Shown here: piece after piece, positions 42,813 through 50,570 of the stretch
Position numbering within the stretch: position 1 is the stretch's first letter
How the letters are laid out: every line of letters starts with the position of its first letter
From: Bin87 sp034423575
GTDB lineage: Bacteria > Chloroflexota > Dehalococcoidia > Lucifugimonadales > UBA3495
DNA length: 64,000 nucleotides
Direction: 5' to 3'
Assembly: GCA_034423575.1 (NCBI GenBank)
Contig: DAOUIF010000028.1
Coordinates: forward strand, 1 to 64,000
Program-made: the position numbers and the translations under genes
The notes under the pieces: model-generated
The model's input: the letters and a program-made list of their open reading frames with translations, nothing else
What the model was told of the DNA's origin: nothing
Databases searched by the model: none

Positions 42813-44225
42813 ATGATCTCCGCCGCCTCCACCATCCGCCCCAATCCGGTGCGCCGCTTGCCCGGCATGCGTGATTTCGATGCCGGCGCGCGCCAACTCA
42901 AGCAGGAAGTGGAGCATCGCCTGGGCGACTTCATCGGTCGCTTCGGCTACTCGGCGCTGGAAGTTCCGGTCCTGGAGAGCACCGAGCTGTTCCTGCGCAA
43001 ATCCGGCGGCGACCTGGCTTCCCAGATGTATTCTTTCGTTGACCCGGGCTCCAACGCGGTCAGCCTGCGCCCGGAGTTTACCTCCGCGATTATGCGGCAT
43101 TACCTGGAGATGAACGAAGACGTCGACGAACCGCCCGTGGTGCGTTGGCAATATTGCGGCCCGGTCTTCCGTTACGATACTGGCAGCGCCGCCGACACCG
43201 GCCAGTTCACCCAGGTAGGCGCCGAATTGGTTGGTTCCAACAGCATCCTCGCCGATGCCGAACTCATCACCCTGGCCGCCGGCATCCCCGCAGGACTGGG
43301 CATCGCCGATTACCACATCCGCTTCGCTGATCTGGACGTGCTGGACAGCGTGCTGGACACCGTCGGACTTTCCGACCGCGCCCGCGAGTTCATCGTCGCA
43401 AACATGAACCGTATCGGCGAGGGGAGCGACGGTCTCGCGTCGGTGCTGCAACGCGCGGCCGAACTGCACGTCGTTTCGGGAATCGGTCTGCCGGACGAGG
43501 AGAAGCATCTGGCCGTCGCGGTCAATGGGCTACCCGACGGCGCCGCCCGTTCCGTGCTGGCCGGCTTCATGCGCTGGAACACGTCCGCAGACATGCCCCT
43601 CGGCCGACGTTCCCCCGACGAGATCGTCGACCGCCTGCTGCGCAAGTTGCGCGGCGGCGATGAATCTGATGCTGTGGAACGCGGCCTCGCCCTCGCCGGC
43701 CAACTCGCCGGCGTCCGAGGAGATCCGTCCCGCGCGCTGCGCGAGGCGCAGTCGATCGTTGCCGCCGCTGGCGCGGACACCCGGGCTATCGACCGGCTCA
43801 TCGACCTAACCGCGCTCATCAGCGAGGACCCGGCGGTGTCCCAGCGATTGGAGATCGATTTCTCCCTGGCCCGCGGCATCGCCTACTACAACGGCATCAT
43901 CTTTGATATCGTTCGCGGTAACAACGACCTGTCTCTCGGAGGCGGTGGCCGCTACGATGCCCTGGCTCGCGCGCTCGGAGGCGCGGCTCTGGTGCCGGCC
44001 CTGGGTTTCGCCTGTACCCTGGAAGCCTTAATTGCTGCCATGCCTCCATCCGGTCAATCTCTCGCCGGTTCGGACCCTGTTTCGGTATCTGCCGACGAAC
44101 TTGGATCCAACGCCGCCGCGCTGCGTGCCGCCGCCGACATCCGCGGCCAGGGCGGCGTGGCAGTGCTGGATGTGGGCGGATTCGACCCGAGTGGCAATTT
44201 TGGCCGGGCGGCGGTCACGGTTTAG
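42813..44225 (+). CDS. hisZ: ATP phosphoribosyltransferase regulatory subunit
   Basis: This 470-residue HisRS-like protein works with HisG to start histidine synthesis. The HisRS-fold core is present: PGMRDF, motif 2-like region (RPEFTSAIMRHYLE; RWQYCGPVFRYD; GQFTQVGAELVG) and GIAYYNGIIFDIV/GGGGRYD. The C-terminus (VSVSADELGSNAAALRAAADIRGQGGVAVLDVGG) is a degenerate leftover of the anticodon-binding domain, not a working one. The start at 42813 suits the leaderless promoter; an in-frame ATG at 42795 lies in the promoter. hisG follows 15 bases later. Confidence 0.88.
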   Translation: MISAASTIRPNPVRRLPGMRDFDAGARQLKQEVEHRLGDFIGRFGYSALEVPVLESTELFLRKSGGDLASQMYSFVDPGSNAVSLRPEFTSAIMRHYLEMNEDVDEPPVVRWQYCGPVFRYDTGSAADTGQFTQVGAELVGSNSILADAELITLAAGIPAGLGIADYHIRFADLDVLDSVLDTVGLSDRAREFIVANMNRIGEGSDGLASVLQRAAELHVVSGIGLPDEEKHLAVAVNGLPDGAARSVLAGFMRWNTSADMPLGRRSPDEIVDRLLRKLRGGDESDAVERGLALAGQLAGVRGDPSRALREAQSIVAAAGADTRAIDRLIDLTALISEDPAVSQRLEIDFSLARGIAYYNGIIFDIVRGNNDLSLGGGGRYDALARALGGAALVPALGFACTLEALIAAMPPSGQSLAGSDPVSVSADELGSNAAALRAAADIRGQGGVAVLDVGGFDPSGNFGRAAVTV

Positions 44226-44240
44226 TCACGGAGCAGGGTC

Positions 44241-45260
44241 GTGAGACTGGTTATACCAAGCGACGGCGAACTGGGCGAACCCACCATGAGGTTCCTGGCG
44301 TCCTGTGGCGTCAAGGTCAACCGGCCCAATTCCCGCCGGTACACTGGATACATCCCGTCGCTGCCCGGCATCGATGTGCTGTTCCAGCGTACTGCGGATA
44401 TCACCACCAAGGTGGAAGAGGGCAGCGCCGAGATGGGCATCACCGGCCTGGACCGGTTGATGGAGTACCGACACGACAACGACGCGGTTATTCCGGTGAT
44501 GGAAGACCTGGGCTTCGGCGGATGCGACTACGTGCTTGCGGTTCCCGACTCCTGGCTTGACGTAACGTCCATCGACGATCTGGCCGATTTGGCCCTTGAG
44601 TTTCACGAACGCGGACGGCAGCTCCGCATCGCCACCAAGTACCCGCGACTGCTCCGCCGCTACCTGTTCGAGCGTGGCATCAACTACTTCACCCTGGTCC
44701 CTGCCAGTGGGACCCTGGAAGCGGCGCCCATCGCCGGGTACGCCGACCTGATAGCGGACTTGTCCGCCACTGGAACCACCCTCCGCGAGAACCGCCTCAA
44801 GACCCTTGAAGGCGGCACTATCCTGTCCTCCCAGGCCTGTCTCGTCGCGAATCCGTTCTCCCTCGCCGGCTGTCCCAGCGACCTCGAACTCGCCCGCTCC
44901 CTTACCGAAATGCTCGAGGCCCACCTCCGCGCCGACCCATACTACCGGATAACCGCCAACGTCCAGGGACGTTCCGCCGAGGACGTCAGCGCCATGATCC
45001 TCGCCCGACCTGAAATCGCCGGCATCCAGGGACCAACCGTCGCCCGCGTCTTCAGCGTCGAGGAGGAGGATTGGTACGCCGTTTCTCTGCTGATTCGCAA
45101 GAACCGTCTTCTGGAAGCGGTAGCCCATCTGCGAGAATGCGGCGGGGTAGACATCGCGGCCGCTCAATTGTCCTACCTGTTCAAGGACCAGTCCGAAGCC
45201 TTCGCTGGCTTCATGGACCGCATCGCTTCGATGAACGGACGGGAAGCTGACCATGCCTAA
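44241..45260 (+). CDS. hisG: ATP phosphoribosyltransferase, long form
   Basis: A 339-residue enzyme that joins ATP and PRPP in the first step of histidine synthesis. RLVIPSDGELGEPTMRFL starts the catalytic domain, and the PRPP loop is VPASGTLEAAPIAGYADLIADL (near 154-175). After the catalytic part comes an extra C-terminal domain (RVFSVEEEDWYAVSLLIRKNRLLEAVAHLRECGGVDIAA) like the ACT-type domain of long HisG, which binds histidine. HisG of the long form usually works without HisZ, yet hisZ is present. GTG start, with the 3' end overlapping the next ATG by 8 bases. Confidence 0.92.
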   Translation: MRLVIPSDGELGEPTMRFLASCGVKVNRPNSRRYTGYIPSLPGIDVLFQRTADITTKVEEGSAEMGITGLDRLMEYRHDNDAVIPVMEDLGFGGCDYVLAVPDSWLDVTSIDDLADLALEFHERGRQLRIATKYPRLLRRYLFERGINYFTLVPASGTLEAAPIAGYADLIADLSATGTTLRENRLKTLEGGTILSSQACLVANPFSLAGCPSDLELARSLTEMLEAHLRADPYYRITANVQGRSAEDVSAMILARPEIAGIQGPTVARVFSVEEEDWYAVSLLIRKNRLLEAVAHLRECGGVDIAAAQLSYLFKDQSEAFAGFMDRIASMNGREADHA

Positions 45261-46014
45261 CCTGCCCATGCACATCTACATATGCCAGCAGGTGGCCGTC
45301 GAACTGGATTGGGGCTACGCCCACGATCACCCGGGCGCCGCATACCTCGGCTCGACCACGCCTGACATCCGCGCCATGACTAAGTGGGACCGCGCCCGCA
45401 CCCACTTCTCCGACCTGTCGGTCACTCACGTCGGGGCCGGCGTGCAGCGGATGTTCGAGTTGCACCCGCACTTGGCCGGGGCGGACAATGGACTGTCCCC
45501 CCAGACCAGGTCTTTTCTCCTGGGTTACATCAGTCATCTGGTGGCCGACGAGACTTGGATCACCACCATGTTTCGCCCGCATTTTTCTCCCGATAGCCGC
45601 GTTACCGACACCGAGATTGAGTCGCACATCTGGGACCGTGCCCTTCAGTTGGATATGGATCGGGTGGTCCTCGAGGAAAACGCCCGCCTCGTTGCCGAAA
45701 ACGACGCCATAGCCGCCGTCGACCAGATGCCGGCCCTGGAATTCCTTCAGGACGAGCTCATCGACGAATGGCGAGGCTGGGTGGCCCGGCTCCTTGGTTG
45801 GGATTTCACCTGGGAGCGGCTCAAGCGCGCGCTCAACCGCATGTACCGCGATGACGACGACGTGCAGCAGATCGTGGACGGTTTCCTCGAAAACGTGCCC
45901 CAGAACCTGGAGCGGGTGTACGAGCGCATCCCCCGTGAGCTCATCGACGACTACCGCCAACGGGTCATCCACGAAACCAAGGTCCAGGCAAGGGAGTATC
46001 TCAGTGCGACTTAA
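45253..46014 (+). CDS. Zinc-dependent phospholipase C-like protein inside the his operon
   Basis: A 253-residue protein of the zinc-dependent phospholipase C-like type. It begins MPNLPMHIYICQQVA with His-rich metal-site features: GSTTPDIRAMTKWDRARTHFSDL near 33-55, GYISHLVADETW near 92-103. Such proteins use three zinc ions to hydrolyse phosphodiesters. It lies between hisG (8-base overlap) and hisD (11-base overlap), so it is translated with the pathway genes. No histidinol-phosphatase gene is in this cluster, so it may fill that step; this is only a hypothesis. Confidence 0.72.
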   Translation: MPNLPMHIYICQQVAVELDWGYAHDHPGAAYLGSTTPDIRAMTKWDRARTHFSDLSVTHVGAGVQRMFELHPHLAGADNGLSPQTRSFLLGYISHLVADETWITTMFRPHFSPDSRVTDTEIESHIWDRALQLDMDRVVLEENARLVAENDAIAAVDQMPALEFLQDELIDEWRGWVARLLGWDFTWERLKRALNRMYRDDDDVQQIVDGFLENVPQNLERVYERIPRELIDDYRQRVIHETKVQAREYLSAT

Positions 46015-47350
46015 AATGGTGCGCGGGCTGTCCGCCGCCGAATCGGTTCTGACCCGAGTCGATCCCCTGGATCTCGCGTCGCTGCCCGAGCCCGTCCTGC
46101 GGCGCACTCGCGATCTCTTCGGTGCGGACGCCACGCCGGAGTCGTCCGTTCTGCGGATGCTGCGAGACGTTCGCGCGGGTGGCGACGCTGAAGTGCGGCG
46201 CTACGCCAAACTCCTCGACGACGCCGATTTGGACAGCCTGCAGGTTCCCAAGGGCGAGATCGACGCCGCTTGGGACGCCACTCCCGATGACCTGAAGCGT
46301 GCCCTGGAGTTGGCCGCCCGCCGCATCACCGAGTTCCACGAGGCGACGCTGCCCCGCGACTGGGTGGACCTGGGCGGCGGCCTCGGTGAGTTGGTGCGAC
46401 CGCTGGAGCGCGTAGGGTTGTACGCTCCCGGAGGCACGGCCGCCTATCCTTCCACCGTCCTGATGACCGCCATTCCGGCCCGCGTTGCCGGTGTTGCCGA
46501 AGTGGTCCTGGCCACGCCCCGTCGAGGTCAGGAACCGCTGAACTCCACGGTTCTCGCTGCCGCTCGCATCGCCGGCGTGGACGCGGTGTACCAGGTCGGC
46601 GGCGTCCCCGCCATCGGCGCCCTCGCCTACGGGACCGAGTCCATCCGCAGGGTCGACAAGATCTGCGGCCCCGGCAACGTCTTCGTCGCCTACGCCAAGC
46701 GCATGGTTCAGGGTCAGGTAGACATCGATGGCGTGTTCGGCCCCACCGAGACCATCCTACTCGCCGACAAGACGGCCAACCCCGTTTTCTGCGCCGCCGA
46801 TTTGATCGCCCAGGCCGAGCACGATCCCATGGCTTCGGCCATACTGGTGACCGACTCCCAATCGCTCATCGACGCGGTGCAAACTCAACTGGACGAGCAG
46901 ATCGCCGGGAATCCTCGCGCCGAGACCATAAGCCATTCCCTGGAGCGCCAGGGATGTATCGTCGTGGTGGACGACTTTGACGAGGCTATCGCCGTGGCCA
47001 ACCACATCGCGCCGGAGCATCTCTGCCTCATGGTCGCGGATCCGTGGGCCTGGGCCGGACAGGTGCGCAATGCCGGCGGCCTCTTTCTCGGGGAGTTTTC
47101 TCCCGAGGTGATGGGTGACTACATCGCCGGGCCTTCCCACGTGATGCCAACCGGCGGTACCGCCCGATTCAGCTCGGCCCTCAGCGTGCACCACTTCCTG
47201 CGCACCATGCCGGTGGTCGGCCTCAGCCCCCAGCGCTTCACCGACCTTGGCTCCGCGGCGGTACGCATCGCAGAGGCCGAGGGCCTGCCCGGCCATGCCG
47301 GCGCGGTTCAGGCTCGCCTAGACCATATCGCCGCCATGCAAACTCGCTAA
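46004..47350 (+). CDS. hisD: Histidinol dehydrogenase
   Basis: A 448-residue enzyme that oxidises histidinol to histidine in two NAD-dependent steps. Motifs are VGLYAPGGTAAYPSTVLMTAIPARVAG (near 138-165), VDKICGPGNVFVAYAKRMV, GPTETILLADKTANP, AEHDPMASAILVT and SHVMPTGGTARFSSALSVHHFLR. The zinc ligands in AEHD and the catalytic Glu/His pair in APEH are visible. GTG at 46004 is favoured because GGGAG lies upstream; an ATG at 46016 is possible. Overlaps the phospholipase-like gene by 11 bases. Confidence 0.95.
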   Translation: MRLKMVRGLSAAESVLTRVDPLDLASLPEPVLRRTRDLFGADATPESSVLRMLRDVRAGGDAEVRRYAKLLDDADLDSLQVPKGEIDAAWDATPDDLKRALELAARRITEFHEATLPRDWVDLGGGLGELVRPLERVGLYAPGGTAAYPSTVLMTAIPARVAGVAEVVLATPRRGQEPLNSTVLAAARIAGVDAVYQVGGVPAIGALAYGTESIRRVDKICGPGNVFVAYAKRMVQGQVDIDGVFGPTETILLADKTANPVFCAADLIAQAEHDPMASAILVTDSQSLIDAVQTQLDEQIAGNPRAETISHSLERQGCIVVVDDFDEAIAVANHIAPEHLCLMVADPWAWAGQVRNAGGLFLGEFSPEVMGDYIAGPSHVMPTGGTARFSSALSVHHFLRTMPVVGLSPQRFTDLGSAAVRIAEAEGLPGHAGAVQARLDHIAAMQTR

Positions 47351-47370
47351 CCCATTTGGAACGGCCTCTC

Positions 47371-48465
47371 ATGCCTGAAATCGAAGAACTGCTCCTTCCC
47401 CACATCAGCCGCCTGAAGACCTATCAGGGCGTGTCTCCCAGCGAAACGCTGGCAGAGGAGGCTGGCATCCCCCTGGAGCAGGTGATCCGCCTGAACGGCA
47501 ACGAAAATCCCTACGGCCCTTCGCCCCAGGTCGCCGAGGCCCTGGGCAGTTTCCGCGACTACAACCACTACCCCGATCCCGCCCAGCGGCGCCTCCGCGG
47601 AGCCCTGTCCGACTACCTGGGCGTCTCCGAGGACAACATTGTGGCCGGCAACGGCAGCGACGAGATCATCGACCTGCTGATGCGCATGTTCCTCGCGCCC
47701 GGCGATGAGATCATCATTCCGGTGCCAACCTTCGGCATGTACTCCTTCTCCGCCGACGTCGCTGGCGCCAAGGCCGTCTCCGTCCCGCGTGACGAGAACT
47801 TCGACATCGATATCGAAGCCATACGCGGGGCCATCACCCCACGTACCAAGGCCATCTTCTTCCCCACGCCGAACAACCCCACCGGCAACGTGGTCACCGA
47901 GGCCCAGGCCCGCGCCCTCCTCGACACCGGTTTGCTGGTTGTCTCCGATGAGGCCTACTACGATTTTTGCGGCCAGACGCTGATGCCGCTGCTTCCTGAG
48001 TACCGGAACCTCGTCGTCCTGCGCACCTTCAGCAAGTGGGCCGGACTGGCCGGCCTGCGCATTGGCGCCGGCGCCATGGACCGCGAGCTTGCCGCTACGA
48101 TGATGGGCATGAAACCACCTTACAACGTTAACCTCGCGGCTGAGATCGCCCTGCTTGCCTCGTTGGATGACACCAGCAACCTCTTGGATCGGGTCGACGC
48201 CATCGTCAGGGAACGCGGACGCATGCACCGGCTGCTGTCCGAGATTCCCGGTATCACGGCGTGGCCGTCCCAGGCCAACTTCATCCTCTGCAAGATGCCC
48301 GAAGGTCGCGGCCTGGAGGTTTACGAGGCTATGTGCCGGCGCGGCGTCTTCCTGCGCTATTTCGACAACGAACTACTGCGCGACTACATCCGCTCCAGCG
48401 TCGGCAGGCCTGAGGAAACCGACGCCGTGGTCGCTGGATTCCGTGCCGTCCTGGGGGTGGACTAG
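47371..48465 (+). CDS. hisC: Histidinol-phosphate aminotransferase
   Basis: A 364-residue fold-type I PLP enzyme converting imidazole-acetol phosphate and glutamate to histidinol phosphate. RLNGNENPYGPSP (near 36-48), FFPTPNNPTGNVVT, VSDEAYYDF and FSKWAGLAGLRIG (PLP Lys near 221) are conserved. The ATG at 47371 is preferred to the upstream TTG. One base separates its stop from the hisB GTG. Confidence 0.93.
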   Translation: MPEIEELLLPHISRLKTYQGVSPSETLAEEAGIPLEQVIRLNGNENPYGPSPQVAEALGSFRDYNHYPDPAQRRLRGALSDYLGVSEDNIVAGNGSDEIIDLLMRMFLAPGDEIIIPVPTFGMYSFSADVAGAKAVSVPRDENFDIDIEAIRGAITPRTKAIFFPTPNNPTGNVVTEAQARALLDTGLLVVSDEAYYDFCGQTLMPLLPEYRNLVVLRTFSKWAGLAGLRIGAGAMDRELAATMMGMKPPYNVNLAAEIALLASLDDTSNLLDRVDAIVRERGRMHRLLSEIPGITAWPSQANFILCKMPEGRGLEVYEAMCRRGVFLRYFDNELLRDYIRSSVGRPEETDAVVAGFRAVLGVD

Positions 48466-48466
48466 C

Positions 48467-49081
48467 GTGACCGTCCCTGATCCCGTAGCGCGTTCGGCAA
48501 GCCTGGAGCGTTCAACCGCCGAGACCAGCATCTCCATTTCCGTCGATTTGGACGGTCAGGGCCAATATGACGTCGACACCGGCAACGGTTTTCTCGACCA
48601 CATGGTCAGCCAGATCGCGCGCCACGGCCTGTTCGACATTACCCTGAAAGCCCAGGGTGACACTCACGTCGGCTGGCATCACCTCGTTGAAGACACCGCC
48701 ATCATGCTGGGCCGCGCATTCGGCCAGGCCCTGGGCGAGCCTCGCGGCATCCGCCGCATGGGACACGCCATCGTCCCGCTGGACGAAACGCTGGTGATGG
48801 TCGCCGTCGACTGGAGCGGCCGGCCGTATGTCGCCGTAGATACCACGCTCAACGATAGCATGGTCGAGACCTTGTCCGGAGATCTGGTCGCCCACTTCCT
48901 CGAGTCCTTCGCCATTGAGGCCCGTATCAACCTGCATGCCCAGGTGCTCGCCGGCGTCAGTCCCCACCACAAGGCGGAAGCGCTGTGCAAGGCTCTCTCC
49001 CGTGCTCTCCGCGACGCGGTCGAGCCCGATCCTCGTGCCCTCGGGCAGGTGCCCAGCACGAAGGGCACGCTGGATTCCTGA
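48467..49081 (+). CDS. hisB: Imidazoleglycerol-phosphate dehydratase
   Basis: A 204-residue dehydratase, manganese-dependent. The two metal-binding clusters are visible: GNGFLDHMVSQIARHG (near 42-57) and HHLVEDTAIMLGRA (near 76-89), then HFLESFAIEARINLHAQVLAGVSPHHKAEALCKALSRALRDAV. The first cluster has D-T-H-V-G-W-H-H where many homologs have D-x-H-I-D-D-H-H. It carries only the dehydratase domain; the phosphatase domain of bifunctional enteric HisB is absent. GTG start one base after hisC. Confidence 0.92.
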   Translation: MTVPDPVARSASLERSTAETSISISVDLDGQGQYDVDTGNGFLDHMVSQIARHGLFDITLKAQGDTHVGWHHLVEDTAIMLGRAFGQALGEPRGIRRMGHAIVPLDETLVMVAVDWSGRPYVAVDTTLNDSMVETLSGDLVAHFLESFAIEARINLHAQVLAGVSPHHKAEALCKALSRALRDAVEPDPRALGQVPSTKGTLDS

Positions 49082-49184
49082 TCTCGCCCCGGCCAGCTTC
49101 TGCCGGGCATGACGGCGTCCAGAGTCGCCGGGCTCCCGCGGGCCGGGACGAAGTGGGCTGGTGCGATTTGGCCGCCGATTCGCG

Positions 49185-49190
49185 TATAAT
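49185..49190 (+). promoter_or_regulatory. -10 box upstream of small gene 49236
   Basis: A perfect TATAAT, 45 bases before the ATG, with only a weak -35 candidate. The gene it serves has a strong AGGAGG site and a terminator, so it looks monocistronic. Confidence 0.45.
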
Positions 49191-49235
49191 GAGGCTCGCC
49201 GGAGCCTAAACATCCAGTTCCGACAGGAGGGGACC

Positions 49236-49508
49236 ATGGCGATAATCCACAGCGGCGTTACTCAAGTCAACCGGGTCCTCGTGAATGTCCTGGACAAGCC
49301 TTTCGTTGCGCGCGTGCTGTCGCCGTTCCAGCCCATCGCCAACACCCTGACCAGTCGTTACTTGAACTACGCGATGCCCGGCGATTGTCCTCCCTCCTCG
49401 TCTCCCGTCGCCTACACCATCATCGACGCCGAAGGCAACACCAGGTGGAGCGGAGACACAGCCGAACTCAACGAAAACCCCGAGCATCGCCATCGCAATA
49501 TCCGATGA
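49236..49508 (+). CDS. Small unknown protein, 90 residues
   Basis: A 90-residue soluble protein. It has amphipathic helices (VNRVLVNVLDKPFVARVLSPFQPIANTLTSRYLN) and a Pro-rich turn, then VAYTIIDAEGNTRW, a strand pair. AGGAGG lies 5 bases before the ATG, a TATAAT lies 45 bases upstream and a terminator follows. I do not recognise it. Its compact, separately expressed arrangement suggests a real, possibly abundant protein. Confidence 0.6.
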   Translation: MAIIHSGVTQVNRVLVNVLDKPFVARVLSPFQPIANTLTSRYLNYAMPGDCPPSSSPVAYTIIDAEGNTRWSGDTAELNENPEHRHRNIR

Positions 49509-49530
49509 ACCGGGCAACCCGACCAGGAAA

Positions 49531-49560
49531 AATCCCTCCCCATGCACTGGGAGGGATTTT
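49531..49560. terminator. Bidirectional intrinsic terminator
   Basis: A 10-bp stem AATCCCTCCC/GGGAGGGATT with an 8-base loop, flanked by A run on the left and T run on the right. It can serve both the small gene at 49236 and the convergent crotonase gene. Confidence 0.85.
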
Positions 49561-49584
49561 TGCGTCCGGTTTGGAGCGTTCAGG

Positions 49585-50445
49585 CTAGGCGTCGCGCACC
49601 GGTCGTCCCCGACGTGCCAGGAAGTCGGGAAACGCCTCTTCCGCCAGCGTGCCGCGCAGCACGTTCGTGGTGAAGTCCTTCTCGTTGATCCACTGCTGCT
49701 CCAGGCTCTGGCCCTTGTGCTGCAACAGCAGCCGCTTGATGCCGATTACCGACGGGGTGTCGTTGGTGGCGATTTCGGTAGCTACTTCCATGGTCTTTTG
49801 GCGCAACCGGTAGGTCGGTACCAGGTGATTCAGCAGCCCGATGCGGTAGGCTTCCTCCGCCTCCACGATCCGCGCCGTGAACAGCAGTTCCTTCGCTTGT
49901 GGCCAGCCCACCTGGTTGGTCAGCGTCCATGTCGAGTTGATCCGCCCGTACGCCGCCGCCAGGAACCGGAACCGCGCCGCGTCGGACCCGATGCGGATGT
50001 CCAGCGAGGATGACAACACCGCTCCGCCTCCGTAAGCCAGCCCGTTGATCATTCCGATCACCGGCTTGTCCGAGGCGCTGACCTCATACCCGCCGCGCTG
50101 CCGGCGGGCGGCGCGCTCATCCATGCCATCCCGGGTGAGCGTTCCCGCGTTCAGCGCCGCCTGGTCTTCACGCTGCTCATGGATGTCGCCGCCGGCCGTA
50201 AACGCCGGGACACGAGGGTGTGTGTCCGCCCCGGTGATCACGATGCACCCGATTTCCGGATCCTCGTTGGCGCACCGCACGGCGTCGTGAAGCTCTTCCG
50301 TCAGTTGCCGGTTCATGGCGTTGAGCACTTCCGGGCGATTCATCGTCAAAAACGCCACGTGTCCCACGACTTCGCGACGCCGGTCACCGCTGCCCTCCCA
50401 TTTGGAGACGCGCTCTTTTTCTGACAGAATGTGCTGGTAGTCCAT
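49585..50445 (-). CDS. Enoyl-CoA hydratase/isomerase (crotonase) family protein
   Basis: A 286-residue crotonase-fold enzyme acting on acyl-CoA substrates. The usual oxyanion-hole motifs are visible: FTAGGDIHE (near 80-88) and GMINGLAYGGGAVLSSSLDIRIGSDAARFRF (near 130-160), where a Gly-Gly-Gly precedes the helix. The catalytic Glu pair of a hydratase is not obvious by eye (SDAARFRFLAAAYGRINSTWT), so the reaction may be isomerisation or another crotonase chemistry. The start ATG at 50445 is chosen where AGGAG appears upstream; the longer frame lacks a site. Confidence 0.85.
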   Translation of the reverse strand: MDYQHILSEKERVSKWEGSGDRRREVVGHVAFLTMNRPEVLNAMNRQLTEELHDAVRCANEDPEIGCIVITGADTHPRVPAFTAGGDIHEQREDQAALNAGTLTRDGMDERAARRQRGGYEVSASDKPVIGMINGLAYGGGAVLSSSLDIRIGSDAARFRFLAAAYGRINSTWTLTNQVGWPQAKELLFTARIVEAEEAYRIGLLNHLVPTYRLRQKTMEVATEIATNDTPSVIGIKRLLLQHKGQSLEQQWINEKDFTTNVLRGTLAEEAFPDFLARRGRPVRDA

Positions 50446-50484
50446 GGAAATCGTCGCTCCTGTTACGGTTTTTCGAATGTCCGC

Positions 50485-50514
50485 ATTGTATTGGCACGCG
50501 CCGGCCCTAGTCAA
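50485..50514 (-). promoter_or_regulatory. Promoter of the crotonase gene
   Basis: On the minus strand TTGACT (50509-50514) is followed by an 18-base spacer and TACAAT (50485-50490), 40 bases before the ATG. It lies back to back with the nfeD promoter region (TTGACA at 50524-50529, CATAAT at 50550-50555 on the plus strand). Confidence 0.6.
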
Positions 50515-50570
50515 ACCAGCCGATTGACATACCATACAGCGGCCCCGATCATAATCTAAGGTACTTCGTC

